A DNA stretch of 64,000 nucleotides from Flavobacterium sp. UGB4466. Lineage in GTDB: Bacteria; Bacteroidota; Bacteroidia; Flavobacteriales; Flavobacteriaceae. This document shows, piece by piece, positions 44,080 to 54,023 of the stretch (the stretch's first letter is position 1; each line of letters begins with the position of its first letter). A program made the translations under genes and the position numbers. The notes below the pieces were generated by a model that ran no database searches, was not told the DNA's origin, and saw only the letters and a list, made by a program, of their open reading frames with translations. The stretch is taken from contig NZ_CAGKLC010000001.1 in NCBI RefSeq assembly GCF_903469665.1, positions 75,852 through 139,851 on the forward strand, read 5' to 3'.

Positions 44080-44679
44080 ATGTCATTACGAAAAGCGTAT
44101 TTGCTTATATTCTTAGTTTTAATTGTTGATCAGCTTTCAAAAATCTATGTAAAAACAAACTTTGTGCTAGGAGATGAAGTGGAAGTTTTTGACTGGTTTA
44201 GAATTCATTTTATTGAAAATGAGGGAATGGCCTGGGGAACTAAAATTCCCGGAGAATATGGTAAATTGATTTTGACTGTTTTCAGGATTTTTGCTGTATT
44301 CGGAATTGGATACTGGTTAGCCGATTCGGTTAAGAAGCGTTATTCTAATTATTTAATTGTTGCCATTGCTTTGATTTTTGCAGGAGCTGCCGGAAATATA
44401 ATCGATTCAGTATTCTACGGGGTTATTTTTGATGCCAGTGATAGTAATTTAGCAACGCTTTTCTCGCCGGAACCTTATGGAACATGGTTTCATGGTTTGG
44501 TTGTAGACATGTTTTACTTTCCGATCTGGAGAGGTACTTTGCCTGCCTGGTTTCCTTTATGGGGTGGTGAAGAGGTTTCTTTTTTTAATGCAATCTTTAA
44601 TGTTGCCGATGTGGCCATTTCTACAGGAGTAGGTATATTACTGGTTTTTAATAAAAGAGCATTTCCTAAAACAGCATAA
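44080..44679 (+). CDS. lspA: Lipoprotein signal peptidase II
   Basis: Inner-membrane aspartic protease that removes the signal peptide from prolipoproteins after acylation; 199 aa, slightly long, as is usual in Bacteroidetes. Four membrane helices: residues 5-18, 67-83, 100-117 and 165-190. Family motifs: VDQLSKIYVK near 16, ENEGMAWG near 47, the catalytic Asp pair in AAGNIIDSVFYGVIFD near 108 and FNAIFNVADVAIS near 170. The extra residues form a loop before the second Asp (APEPYGTWFHGLVVDMFYFP-type). A bidirectional hairpin lies downstream. Confidence 0.95.
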   Translation: MSLRKAYLLIFLVLIVDQLSKIYVKTNFVLGDEVEVFDWFRIHFIENEGMAWGTKIPGEYGKLILTVFRIFAVFGIGYWLADSVKKRYSNYLIVAIALIFAGAAGNIIDSVFYGVIFDASDSNLATLFSPEPYGTWFHGLVVDMFYFPIWRGTLPAWFPLWGGEEVSFFNAIFNVADVAISTGVGILLVFNKRAFPKTA

Positions 44680-44704
44680 TTTTTATAGAAAATTTAAAAT
44701 ATTC

Positions 44705-44751
44705 AAATTCCAAATTCCAATGGCAGTACATCCTGTTGGAATTTGGAATTT
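44705..44751. terminator. Hairpin terminator between lspA and the AddA-like gene
   Basis: Perfect 16-base arms, AAATTCCAAATTCCAA at 44705-44720 and its complement at 44736-44751, 15-base loop. The T run is short. The stem has the same sequence as the metB terminator at 32687, so it is a dispersed element used as a terminator. Confidence 0.7.
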
Positions 44752-44819
44752 TACATTATTGGGATTTAGAGCCTGTTTAAAATTAATGTGTTATTTTTAC
44801 CTTACGAAAAACCAAACTT

Positions 44820-47800
44820 ATGCAAAGTCCGTCTTTCTCTATCTATGATGCATCTGCAGGCTCCGGAAAGACCTATACTTTGGTAAAAGAGTATCTTAAA
44901 ATTATTCTTTCTTCACCAAGGAACGATGCTTATCGCAACATTCTGGCCATTACATTCACCAACAAAGCAGTTCATGAAATGAAAAGCCGTATTGTTGGGA
45001 GTTTGTCTGAGTTTGCAAAAGAAGAGCCTTCTGTAAAAGCAGTTGATTTGATGGAGGATTTGTCTCGGGATACAGGACTTTCGATTATTAAGATTAAGAC
45101 AAAATCTCAAAATATTATCAAGCACTTAATTCATAATTATGCTGCTTTTGATATTTCTACCATTGATAAATTTACACATAAAGTAATTCGCGCTTTTGCA
45201 CATGATCTTAATCTGCCAATGACTTTTGAAGTCACTTTGGATACAGAGAATTTATTAGTTGAGGCGGTTGATGCTATAATTGCACAAGCCGGTCAGGACG
45301 AAACATTGACTAAGCTGTTGGTTGATTTTACGATGGAAAAAACCGACGATGATAAAAGTTGGGATGTTTCCCGGGAAATCTTAGAAACGGGTAGGCTCGT
45401 TCTGAATGAAAACAATCGGAATGAAATTTCTCATTTTCAGGATAAATCTATTGAAGAGTTTATTGAGATCAAGAAAAAAATGCTCGCTTTGTGTAAAGAA
45501 CTCGAATCTGAAAATGAAAATTTTGCGATTGAGGCATTAGCTTTAATCGATAAAAACGGAATCGATTTGAAGTCATTCTCTCGCGGTACTTTTCCAAACC
45601 ATTTAGAAAGTATTCGCGACGGGAAATTTAATCCCCGAAATAAAACTTTTCACGAATTTGATGATATAGCAATCAATAAAACCGCAAAAGACCGTGCGTT
45701 AATTGAAAATGTAATCCCTGAACTGCTTCATATTCTGGTGAAAATCTATAAGAATTTCGAAAAAAGAGATTTCTATAAAGCCTTTCTGAAAAATATTACG
45801 CCATTGTCGCTGTTGAATACGGTTAGTAATGAATTGGCTAAAATTCAATCAGAGCAAAATGTACTGTCTATTTCTGAATTCAACGCCATTATTCACCGTG
45901 AAATTCAGAATCAGCCTGCACCGTTTATTTATGAGCGTTTGGGAGAGAAATACCGCCATTTTTTTATCGATGAATTTCAGGATACCTCCGAGATGCAGTG
46001 GCAGAATCTGATTCCGCTGATTCATAATTCCCTTTCCGGAGAAGATGATTTTGGAAACAAAGGGACGCTGATGATAGTGGGAGATCCGAAACAATCTATT
46101 TACCGATGGAGAGGGGGAAAAGCAGAACAGTTTATAGAATTAGGAAAAGAAGAAAATGCTTTTTTTAACCATAAAAAAGAGGTTAAGCATTTAGATACAA
46201 ATTACCGCAGTTATAGTGAGGTAATTGAATTCAATAACGATTTTTTTAAATTAATTTCGGCAGAGTTTACCAATGAAGATTACAAAGATTTGTATGAAAA
46301 TCATAGTTTTCAGAACATAAATTCAAAGAAGGGAGGCTATGTTAATATTGCTTTTCTTCCTCTAATCGAGAAGTCAGATTATGCAGACGAAGAAGAAGTG
46401 GTCGAGAAATCGGATCTGTATGTTTTGGCGACTTTAAATACCATTCAAAAAGTGGTTCGGGAAGGTTTTGAATACAAGGATATTGTAATCTTAACCCGAA
46501 AAAGAGATCAGGGAATTGCTATTGCGAACTATTTAACGGAGCAGAATATTCCGCTTTTATCATCTGAAACCCTAATGATTCAAAATGCAACAGAGGTGCG
46601 TTTGATTGTTTACTTGCTGAAATATTTAAACAACAGTGCTGATCTGGAGTCGAAAGCAAATTTTCTTCATTTTTTGGGATCCAATAAAGAAGTTCAGCTG
46701 CCAATTCATGACTTTATTGCTTTAGGGATGTCTCAAAAAAAGGAAGGTGATTTTGAAAAATGGCTTTTAACTTTTGATGTCTCACTTTCTTTCGAAGATG
46801 TTCGTAAAAAATCCTTGTATGAGGCGGTTGAAATTATAATTGCAAAATTTATTCTTCCTAATGAAGGAAATGCCTATGTTCAGTTCTTTTTGGATATTGT
46901 TTTAGAGCGGGACATGAGAAATCAGGCTGGTATAGCTGATTTTTTAACTTATTGGGATAAAAATGCGGAGAAATTTAGCATTCCGTCTCCTGAAGGAAAC
47001 AATGCTGTTCGGATCATGACGATTCATAAATCAAAAGGATTGGAATTTCCGGTTGTCATTATGCCTTTTGCGGAAGAAGACTACAATCGAAAGCCAAAGG
47101 ATAAATTATGGCTCGACACCGAAGATGTAAATTTAGATGTTCCAAAAGCTTTGATCGATAATAGTAGTGCGGTTGAAGGTTTCGGTGAGAGTGCTTCGGC
47201 AGTTTTTAACTTGAAGAAACAGGAAGAACTGCTGGATAATATAAATGTTTTGTATGTTGCTTTAACACGTGCTGAAGAGCAATTGTATGTGATATCGCAA
47301 GGGATGAAAGAAAGGAAAGATGGTGAATTGCCTAATAATATGGCTTCTTTTTTTATTCGGTATTTAATGCATAAAGGGGTTTATGATGCTGAACGATCAG
47401 AGTATGAGTTTGGCAATAAGAGTAGGCTTTCGAATGCTGTAAAATCAGTTGATTTGGTGAAGACGATTCCTGTTGTTTCGGAAGTTTTAAATCCGAAAAA
47501 CATCAAGATTGCACAACGAGAGGCTTTAATGTGGGGAACGCATCAGCAGGAGGCAATCGCTTATGGTAATATAGTTCACGAAATTCTGGCTTTTGTTAAA
47601 GATCGGTCGGATGTGGATCTGGCAATTACAAAAGGAATTGAAAATGGACTTATTACAAACGATCAGGTCGATATGGTTTCAAAGACACTTCAGGAAATTG
47701 TGAATCATCCGGAGCTGAGTATTTGTTTCGATGGAAATGCAACTATTTTGAACGAACAGACAATTGTTCAGAAAGAAGGCAGGATTTTAAAACCCGATCG

Positions 47801-47978
47801 TATTGTTCTTACTTCAAATAAAGAAGCTTATTTGTTGGATTATAAAACAGGAGTGATCAATTCAAAATATACAAGACAAATTCAGGAGTATGAGGAGGCT
47901 ATAGAGGATTTAGGTTATAAAGTGTTAAAAAAAGCGTTGGTATACATCGGATCAGAAATCGATGTAGTAAATTTGTGA
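44820..47978 (+). CDS. AddA-like helicase-nuclease (UvrD/Rep superfamily)
   Basis: Helicase-nuclease subunit of an AddAB-type double-strand break resection enzyme, 1052 aa. Walker A YDASAGSGKTYTLV at residues 8-21, motif Ia ITFTNKAVHEMK near 48, Walker B FFIDEFQDTSEMQW near 380, MIVGDPKQSIYRWRGG near 420, motif V IMTIHKSKGLEFPVV near 735 and motif VI LYVALTRAEEQLYV near 808. The C-terminal nuclease has LKPDRIVLTSNKEAYLLDYKTG near 1000. Its partner (AddB-like) is at 50894-53659. The pair would process DNA ends for RecA. Length is shorter than classical AddA. Confidence 0.92.
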   Translation: MQSPSFSIYDASAGSGKTYTLVKEYLKIILSSPRNDAYRNILAITFTNKAVHEMKSRIVGSLSEFAKEEPSVKAVDLMEDLSRDTGLSIIKIKTKSQNIIKHLIHNYAAFDISTIDKFTHKVIRAFAHDLNLPMTFEVTLDTENLLVEAVDAIIAQAGQDETLTKLLVDFTMEKTDDDKSWDVSREILETGRLVLNENNRNEISHFQDKSIEEFIEIKKKMLALCKELESENENFAIEALALIDKNGIDLKSFSRGTFPNHLESIRDGKFNPRNKTFHEFDDIAINKTAKDRALIENVIPELLHILVKIYKNFEKRDFYKAFLKNITPLSLLNTVSNELAKIQSEQNVLSISEFNAIIHREIQNQPAPFIYERLGEKYRHFFIDEFQDTSEMQWQNLIPLIHNSLSGEDDFGNKGTLMIVGDPKQSIYRWRGGKAEQFIELGKEENAFFNHKKEVKHLDTNYRSYSEVIEFNNDFFKLISAEFTNEDYKDLYENHSFQNINSKKGGYVNIAFLPLIEKSDYADEEEVVEKSDLYVLATLNTIQKVVREGFEYKDIVILTRKRDQGIAIANYLTEQNIPLLSSETLMIQNATEVRLIVYLLKYLNNSADLESKANFLHFLGSNKEVQLPIHDFIALGMSQKKEGDFEKWLLTFDVSLSFEDVRKKSLYEAVEIIIAKFILPNEGNAYVQFFLDIVLERDMRNQAGIADFLTYWDKNAEKFSIPSPEGNNAVRIMTIHKSKGLEFPVVIMPFAEEDYNRKPKDKLWLDTEDVNLDVPKALIDNSSAVEGFGESASAVFNLKKQEELLDNINVLYVALTRAEEQLYVISQGMKERKDGELPNNMASFFIRYLMHKGVYDAERSEYEFGNKSRLSNAVKSVDLVKTIPVVSEVLNPKNIKIAQREALMWGTHQQEAIAYGNIVHEILAFVKDRSDVDLAITKGIENGLITNDQVDMVSKTLQEIVNHPELSICFDGNATILNEQTIVQKEGRILKPDRIVLTSNKEAYLLDYKTGVINSKYTRQIQEYEEAIEDLGYKVLKKALVYIGSEIDVVNL

Positions 47979-48058
47979 AAAAATTAATCAGATGTTAAAG
48001 GTTTGACTAGGTGTTTTTGTCTTAAGTTGTTAATTTTTAACGTTTTAAATAAATAGAA

Positions 48059-49252
48059 ATGTACGGTAAAATAAAAGAACATTTGCAAAATGAGTTGCAA
48101 ACAATTGAAGAAAACGGAATTTTCAAAAAAGAACGCATTATAACTTCAGCACAAGATGCTGAGATAACGATTTCCACAGGAGAAAAAGTTTTAAATTTTT
48201 GTGCCAACAATTATTTAGGACTTTCATCACATCCTGAAGTGGTACAAGCGGCAAAAGACGCAATGGATTCACATGGTTTTGGGATGTCATCAGTACGTTT
48301 TATTTGCGGAACACAGGATATTCATAAAACTTTAGAGAAGAAGATTGCAGATTTTTATGGGACAGAAGATACTATTCTTTATGCCGCGGCTTTTGATGCC
48401 AATGGTGGTGTTTTCGAACCTTTGTTAGGAGAAAATGATGCTATTATTTCAGACAGTCTGAATCATGCGTCTATTATTGACGGAGTTCGTTTGTGTAAAG
48501 CAGCGCGTTACCGTTATGAGAACAGTAATATGGAAGATTTGGAGCAGCAATTAATTAAAGCAAATGAAGCTGGTGCGCGTTTCAAATTAATTGTTACTGA
48601 TGGAGTTTTCTCAATGGACGGCCTTGTAGCACCCCTTGATAAAATTTGTGACCTGGCAGATAAGTACGATGCTATGGTGATGGTAGACGAGTGCCATGCT
48701 GCAGGATTTATCGGAGCAACCGGAAAAGGAACTCTCGAAGCAAAAGGAGTTATGGGAAGAGTTGATATTATTACCGGAACCCTTGGTAAAGCTTTAGGTG
48801 GGGCAATGGGAGGTTATACTACTGCCAAAAAAGAAATTATTGAGTTATTGCGTCAGCGTTCAAGACCGTATTTATTCTCAAACTCACTAGCACCGGCTAT
48901 TGTTGGGGCTTCTATTAAGGTATTTGAATTGTTAGAAAAGGATACTACTTTAAGAGATAAATTAGAATGGAATACCAATTACTTTAAAGCAGGAATGAAA
49001 AAAGCCGGTTTTGATATCATTGATGGAGATTCGGCTATCGTTCCGGTCATGTTATATGATGCGAAATTGTCGCAGACTATGGCAAATGAATTATTGAAAC
49101 AAGGCATTTATGTAATCGGATTCTTCTTCCCTGTAGTACCTAAAGAAAAAGCGAGGATTAGAGTGCAATTATCGGCCGCGCATACAAAAGAGCACTTAGA
49201 CAGGGCTATAGACGCTTTTACAGTTGTCGGACAAATGTTAAAAGTTATATAA
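48059..49252 (+). CDS. kbl: Glycine C-acetyltransferase (2-amino-3-ketobutyrate CoA ligase)
   Basis: PLP enzyme cleaving 2-amino-3-ketobutyrate with CoA to glycine and acetyl-CoA, in threonine breakdown; 397 aa, standard. Motifs: [16 protein letters not shown] near 45, [17 protein letters not shown] near 80, [16 protein letters not shown] near 208 and the PLP Lys in [14 protein letters not shown] near 241. No threonine dehydrogenase gene is adjacent. It lies between the two recombination nuclease genes, with 80 bases to the AddA-like gene. Other alpha-oxoamine synthases share the motifs, but the residues fit Kbl best. Confidence 0.94.
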   Translation: MYGKIKEHLQNELQTIEENGIFKKERIITSAQDAEITISTGEKVLNFCANNYLGLSSHPEVVQAAKDAMDSHGFGMSSVRFICGTQDIHKTLEKKIADFYGTEDTILYAAAFDANGGVFEPLLGENDAIISDSLNHASIIDGVRLCKAARYRYENSNMEDLEQQLIKANEAGARFKLIVTDGVFSMDGLVAPLDKICDLADKYDAMVMVDECHAAGFIGATGKGTLEAKGVMGRVDIITGTLGKALGGAMGGYTTAKKEIIELLRQRSRPYLFSNSLAPAIVGASIKVFELLEKDTTLRDKLEWNTNYFKAGMKKAGFDIIDGDSAIVPVMLYDAKLSQTMANELLKQGIYVIGFFFPVVPKEKARIRVQLSAAHTKEHLDRAIDAFTVVGQMLKVI

Positions 49253-49298
49253 TTCCCACTTTGGTCGAATTTTTGTAGGTTTTTTTTAACATTTCATT

Positions 49299-49328
49299 TT
49301 GTATTTAAAAATTTTGGTGTTACTTTTG
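49299..49328 (+). promoter_or_regulatory. Promoter of the OmpA-family gene
   Basis: TTG (49299-49301), 19 bases, then exact TACTTTTG (49321-49328). This is the best Flavobacterium-type promoter in the window, 38 bases before the ATG, as expected for an abundant outer-membrane protein. Confidence 0.7.
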
Positions 49329-49366
49329 CTTGTAATTAACTAAATTGTAATTAAAAAAAATTAAGT

Positions 49367-50830
49367 ATGAAACATCTTAACAAACTTTTAGTTGCTGTGA
49401 TGATGGTGATGGGTTTAAGTTCTCACGCACAAGACAGCAACAATCCATGGGCTATCTCTTTTGGAGTTAATGCCGTTGATACTAGAACAAGTTCTGGGTC
49501 AGGAAGTGGTTTCTTCGATCAACATTTTTCTCAGCCATTCGCTGTAAAAGACAACTGGAATATTCTTCCTTCTCTATCTTACATTGGTGTAAATAGATAT
49601 GTAGGTAGCGGTTTCTCTGTTGGTTTACAAGGATCTGTGAACAAGATTGATAAGTATGTTACTTTCAGTCCATCTGCTGTAGGGCATGATAGTAGAGGTA
49701 ACGTAGTAACTAATCCTGGTGACTTGATGTATTACGGAATTGATGCTACTATTAAATATAGCTTCCAGGAATTAATCAAATCTAAAGTAATCGATCCTTC
49801 GTTATCTGTTGGTGGAGGTTATACTTTCTTCGGAGATAGCAGCTACGGAACTGTTAACCCAGGTGCTGGTGTTACTTTCTGGTTTACTGATGCTATTGGT
49901 CTTGAGCTTGCTACAAGATACAAATGGTCAGTTAGTGGTGATAGAACAGACAAAGCTGGTGTTCCAGATGCTCCATCTCACTTTCAACACACTGCAGGTC
50001 TAGTTTTCAAATTCGGAGGTAAAGATACTGACGGAGACGGAATCTACGATAAAGATGATGCTTGTCCAGATGTTGCTGGTTTAAAACAATTCAACGGATG
50101 TCCTGATACTGATGGAGACGGAATCGTTGACGCTTCTGACGCTTGTCCAGATGTATTTGGTTTAGCTGCATTAAACGGATGTCCTGATACTGACGGAGAC
50201 GGAATTGCTGACAAAGATGACGCTTGTCCAGATGTTGCTGGTTTAGCTGCTTTAAAAGGTTGTCCTGATACTGACGGTGATGGTATCGCTGACAAAGATG
50301 ACAAATGTCCTACAGTTGCTGGTCCTAGAGAAAATGGTGGTTGTCCTTTCTTAGACGCTGACAAAGACGGTGTAGCTGATAAAGATGACGATTGTCCTAC
50401 AGTTTACGGTCCTGCTTCTAACAGAGGTTGTCCTGAAGTAACTACTGAAGCTTTAGAAGATCTTAAAGTTCAAGCTAGAGCGGTTTACTTTAACTCAGGA
50501 AAAGCTACTTTCAAAACTGGTGACAAAGAAACTCCAGCTAGATTAGATGCAATTAAAGAAATCCTTAAAAACTATCCAAACGCGAAATTCTCTATCGAAG
50601 GACACACAGATAGTACAGGTTCTGCAAAAATCAACGACAAACTTTCTCAAGAAAGAGCTGACGCTGTGAAAAATGCATTAATCGAAAGAGGTGTAAATGC
50701 TGAGAACTTAGAGTCTAAAGGATTCGGATCTTCTCAACCAGTTGCAAGCAACAAAACTGCTGCAGGTAAAGCACAAAACAGAAGAACAGAAATTAAACAC
50801 ATTGGTTCTAAATACCAAGGTAAAATCTAA
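49367..50830 (+). CDS. OmpA-family protein with thrombospondin type-3 repeats
   Basis: A 487-aa outer-membrane protein. Signal peptide to about residue 21 (SSHAQ). An eight-strand barrel follows to about residue 215. Five calcium-binding TSP3-like repeats ([16 protein letters not shown] and variants, each ending GCP) fill 220-360. The peptidoglycan-binding OmpA domain is C-terminal ([10 protein letters not shown] near 378; [21 protein letters not shown] near 415; QNRRTEIK near 475). It anchors the outer membrane to the wall. The repeats are nearly identical at DNA level (50027-50370), a place for recombination. Strong promoter and own terminator. Confidence 0.95.
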   Translation: MKHLNKLLVAVMMVMGLSSHAQDSNNPWAISFGVNAVDTRTSSGSGSGFFDQHFSQPFAVKDNWNILPSLSYIGVNRYVGSGFSVGLQGSVNKIDKYVTFSPSAVGHDSRGNVVTNPGDLMYYGIDATIKYSFQELIKSKVIDPSLSVGGGYTFFGDSSYGTVNPGAGVTFWFTDAIGLELATRYKWSVSGDRTDKAGVPDAPSHFQHTAGLVFKFGGKDTDGDGIYDKDDACPDVAGLKQFNGCPDTDGDGIVDASDACPDVFGLAALNGCPDTDGDGIADKDDACPDVAGLAALKGCPDTDGDGIADKDDKCPTVAGPRENGGCPFLDADKDGVADKDDDCPTVYGPASNRGCPEVTTEALEDLKVQARAVYFNSGKATFKTGDKETPARLDAIKEILKNYPNAKFSIEGHTDSTGSAKINDKLSQERADAVKNALIERGVNAENLESKGFGSSQPVASNKTAAGKAQNRRTEIKHIGSKYQGKI

Positions 50831-50851
50831 TTTACTGTCTAAATAAATACT

Positions 50852-50883
50852 AAAAGCCATTCTTAATTGAATGGCTTTTTTTA
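50852..50883 (+). terminator. Terminator of the OmpA-family gene
   Basis: Arms AAAAGCCATTC and GAATGGCTTTT, loop TTAATT, followed by a T run; 22 bases after the stop. Confidence 0.9.
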
Positions 50884-50893
50884 TTTTTATCAA

Positions 50894-53659
50894 ATGATAA
50901 ATACTTCTTTTCTCGGGAAAATAGCGACCGTTATAATTCAGGAATATTCAGATAAACTTGCTGAAACAACTATTATTCTGCCTAATAAAAGAGCAAAAGT
51001 TTTTTTAATCGAGGCCCTGAAAAATGAGACGAAGAAAACAATACTTTCGCCTGAAATTATTAGTATTGAAGATTTTGTGCAGGACGTAGCCTCGATCCGA
51101 TCAGTTGATTCAATTGAGCTTTTGTTTGAATTCTATGATGTGTATCTTTCCGTAACAGAGAAACAACATCAACAGTCTTTTGAATTATTTGCCAATTGGG
51201 CAAAAACACTTCTGCAGGATTTTAATGAAATCGATCGCTATCTGTTAGATCCTTCGCATGTCTTGTCGTATTTAAGTGATATTGAAGACATCAAAAAATG
51301 GGGGATTGAAGTCGAGAACAAAACCAAACTTTTAGAGAATTATATTGATTTTTGGAAACTTCTTCCGTTGTATTATGATTCGCTATACAATCACTTACTG
51401 AATAAATCAATTGGATACCAGGGATTGATTTATCGGGAAGCCGTAAACAATCTCAATCACTTTTCGAATACCGTTTCAAATCGTAGTTTCATTTTTGCAG
51501 GATTTAATGCTTTGAACGCAGCTGAAGAAAAAATTGTTCAGCATCTTTTGGCCTTAGATCAGGCTAGGATTTATTGGGATGTTGATCAGACTTTCTTAAA
51601 TGATCCTTATCATGATGCGGGACTTTTTGTGAGACGTTTTAAAGAAAATTGGAAACATTATAAGGCTCATCCGTTTGAATGGATTGTAGATGATTTTTCA
51701 CAGTCTAAAAACATTCAGATCATTGGGACGCCTAAAACAATTGGTCAGGCAAAACTAGCGGGTAGTATTATCGAGAATATGATCACAGAAAACCCAACTA
51801 CTGCTTTAGATAAAGTGGCTATTGTGCTGGGTGAGGAGAATCTACTGATGCCGGTTTTATATTCCCTGCCTTCTTCGGTTGGAAGTTTGAATATTACAAT
51901 GGGTTATTCGGGAAAGAACAACCCATCGCAGATATTAATCGCGAAATTGTTTAGAATGCATACCAATGCGCTTTCGCGTAAAGGAGAAAGTTATGTCTTT
52001 TATTATAAAGATATACTTGATATTCTTACACATCCATTGGTTGAACCTTATGCCAATGCCAATAACTTGGTTCGGATTATCAAGGAGAATAATTACACTT
52101 TTATTACGCATAATCGGGTTTTAGAACTCAATTTGAGTCCAACGCCATTGTTTGATCTGCTTTTTCAAAAGTGGGAGAATGGATCGATTGCTGTTCTTGA
52201 AAATGTTTCGGCTCTTTTACTTTTGATAAAAGGAAATTTCAGCAATGATAATGAGGAGGAAAAAATTGCCAAAGCTTTTGTTTATGCTGTCTTTAAAGTA
52301 ATTAATAAGCTAATTAATTATTACACAAAACACAATCACATTGATAATATAGATACTTTGCATGCGATCTATAAACAGATTATTGATGTGGCTGAAGTTT
52401 CGTTTGAAGGAGAGCCTTTACGTGGACTGCAAATTATGGGGGTTCTGGAAAGTCGTGTACTTGATTTTGATACTGTAATTGTGACATCGATGAATGAAGG
52501 AAAGTTCCCGGCTGGAAAATCTCAGAATTCATTTATTCCCTATGATGTCAAAAACGAACTGGGATTGCCTACCTTTAAAGAGAAGGATGCCATTTATACC
52601 TATCACTTTTACCATTTACTGCAAAGAGCCCAAAATATCTATTTGATTTATAATACTGAAAATGATGGATTGGATGCCGGAGAACGTAGTCGTTTTATCA
52701 CACAATTGGAGGTAGAGAAACAAAAGAAACACAACTTAACGTTTGATATCTATAATCCTGTTTTGCCCACAACGGCTTATCAGCCTATGGTGGTTCCTAA
52801 ATCCGATGCTGTGATGGATCGTTTAAAAGAAATTGCACTTGCCGGTTTTTCTCCTTCGGCTTTGACGAGTTACATCCGAAATCCGATAGATTTTTATTTT
52901 CAAAAAATACTTCGAATTAGGGAAGTGGAAGAGGTTGAGGAGAATATCGCGCTGAATACTCTTGGAACTATCATTCACGAAACGTTAAAGACACTTTATG
53001 AGCCCTTTATAGGTAAGTTCATCTCGGAAACAGATCTCGAAAATTGTTTCAAATTATTGGATGCTGAAGTTTTAAATCAGTTTAAATTGGTTTATAAAGA
53101 AGGTGAGATAAAAAAAGGACGTAATCTTTTGGCCTTTGAAGTAGCGAAGCGAAATGTCTCTAATTTTTTGAAAATGGAATTAGAATCTCTTAAAAATGGA
53201 GATGCGGTTCAGATCATAGCTTTGGAGGAAACTTTTGAACGTGAATTAAATCATACGGATTTGCCGTTTCCTGTTTTAATTAGAGGTAATGTGGATCGTA
53301 TTGAATTACGCAACGGGAAAATCCGAATTATTGATTATAAGACAGGAAAAGTTGAAAAGACAAATGTTATCCTGAAATCATGGAACGGATTGACTCAGGA
53401 GCTTAAAAATGATAAAATTATTCAGGTTTTGGCTTATGCCTTTATGTTTGAAACCAAAGCGAAAGAAATCCCCATCGAAGCGGGTATAATTTCTTTTAAA
53501 AATCTTAAATCAGGTTTTTTGCCTTTCACATTCAAAGAGGATAAAGAGAGTACTACTACAGTTTCAAAAGAAATTTTGAGTAAGTATTTAGAGGAAATCG
53601 TATTACTGTTAAAAGAGATTTTTGACCGGGCAATTCCTTTTGAAGAGAAAATGGATTAA
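50894..53659 (+). CDS. AddB-like PD-(D/E)XK nuclease subunit
   Basis: Partner subunit of the AddA-like enzyme, 921 aa. The start at 50894 (MINTSFLGKIATVIIQEY) is chosen because the preceding ATG lies inside the upstream terminator. An N-terminal inactive helicase-like fold (TTIILPNKRAKVFLIEALK; ILSPEIISIEDFVQD) replaces the Walker A. The C-terminal nuclease has FSPSALTSYIRNPIDFYFQKIL near 665, GTIIHETLKTLYEP near 705, and RGNVDRIELRNGKIRIIDYKTGK near 810, the D-x(n)-D-x-K signature. Cysteines of an iron-sulfur staple, as in Gram-positive AddB, are absent. Confidence 0.88.
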   Translation: MINTSFLGKIATVIIQEYSDKLAETTIILPNKRAKVFLIEALKNETKKTILSPEIISIEDFVQDVASIRSVDSIELLFEFYDVYLSVTEKQHQQSFELFANWAKTLLQDFNEIDRYLLDPSHVLSYLSDIEDIKKWGIEVENKTKLLENYIDFWKLLPLYYDSLYNHLLNKSIGYQGLIYREAVNNLNHFSNTVSNRSFIFAGFNALNAAEEKIVQHLLALDQARIYWDVDQTFLNDPYHDAGLFVRRFKENWKHYKAHPFEWIVDDFSQSKNIQIIGTPKTIGQAKLAGSIIENMITENPTTALDKVAIVLGEENLLMPVLYSLPSSVGSLNITMGYSGKNNPSQILIAKLFRMHTNALSRKGESYVFYYKDILDILTHPLVEPYANANNLVRIIKENNYTFITHNRVLELNLSPTPLFDLLFQKWENGSIAVLENVSALLLLIKGNFSNDNEEEKIAKAFVYAVFKVINKLINYYTKHNHIDNIDTLHAIYKQIIDVAEVSFEGEPLRGLQIMGVLESRVLDFDTVIVTSMNEGKFPAGKSQNSFIPYDVKNELGLPTFKEKDAIYTYHFYHLLQRAQNIYLIYNTENDGLDAGERSRFITQLEVEKQKKHNLTFDIYNPVLPTTAYQPMVVPKSDAVMDRLKEIALAGFSPSALTSYIRNPIDFYFQKILRIREVEEVEENIALNTLGTIIHETLKTLYEPFIGKFISETDLENCFKLLDAEVLNQFKLVYKEGEIKKGRNLLAFEVAKRNVSNFLKMELESLKNGDAVQIIALEETFERELNHTDLPFPVLIRGNVDRIELRNGKIRIIDYKTGKVEKTNVILKSWNGLTQELKNDKIIQVLAYAFMFETKAKEIPIEAGIISFKNLKSGFLPFTFKEDKESTTTVSKEILSKYLEEIVLLLKEIFDRAIPFEEKMD

Positions 53660-53715
53660 TCGTTTTTATTCAGAATATCAACTTTGATGTTTTCCTGATG
53701 AAAAAGTGATTTCAT
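53656..53715 (-). other. Possible gene remnant, 19 codons, convergent with the AddB-like gene
   Basis: On the minus strand a short frame (MKSLFHQENIKVDILNKND, stop) overlaps the AddB stop. The frame stays open a further 10 or so codons upstream without a Met, and its composition is protein-like rather than AT-random. It could be the tail of a decayed gene or chance. Evidence is weak. Confidence 0.2.
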
Positions 53716-53896
53716 TTCTGAAATTATATTTAAAATGGACTTTTTTTAAATGAATTTTATGAAGTAAAATGTTATAATTTTTAAGGAGTGTATTTCTTTT
53801 TGATGAATTTGTCTACAAATTTCACCCAATAAACCATCAAAGTATAAACTATAAATAAAAGTGATTCAAGGGCTTAGGATTAGTGCATAAAAGGAA
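53716..53896. other. Intergenic region without a gene
   Basis: AT-rich, no open frame above 15 codons and no repeat of note; it precedes the putative small-RNA promoter at 53897. Confidence 0.5.
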
Positions 53897-54006
53897 TAAC
53901 TTTGCCGAAATTTTTAAAAAGAAATTTTTAAAAAAAGTATAAATTTTTGCCCCCAACAAAAAGAAGAAAAGGCTGTTTCGATAATTTTTCGAAACGGTCT
54001 TTTTTT
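53897..54006 (+). ncRNA. Candidate small RNA between the AddB-like and hydrolase genes
   Basis: An exact -7 box TAACTTTG (53897-53904), with TTA 20 bases upstream, is followed about 65 bases later by a terminator hairpin. No reading frame lies between. A transcript from about 53911 to 54006 would be near 95 bases. The terminator's two G-T pairs fit only a plus-strand RNA, so something transcribed rightward ends here, either this RNA or the long AddB message. Confidence 0.35.
53968..54006 (+). terminator. Plus-strand terminator with G-U pairs
   Basis: Fourteen-pair stem AAAGGCTGTTTCGA / TCGAAACGGTCTTT including two G-U pairs, loop TAATTTT, then a T run. On the minus strand these two pairs become mismatches, so the stem is weaker for the convergent hydrolase gene. 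Confidence 0.75.
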
Positions 54007-54023
54007 ATGTTGAAGGCCGTGAT

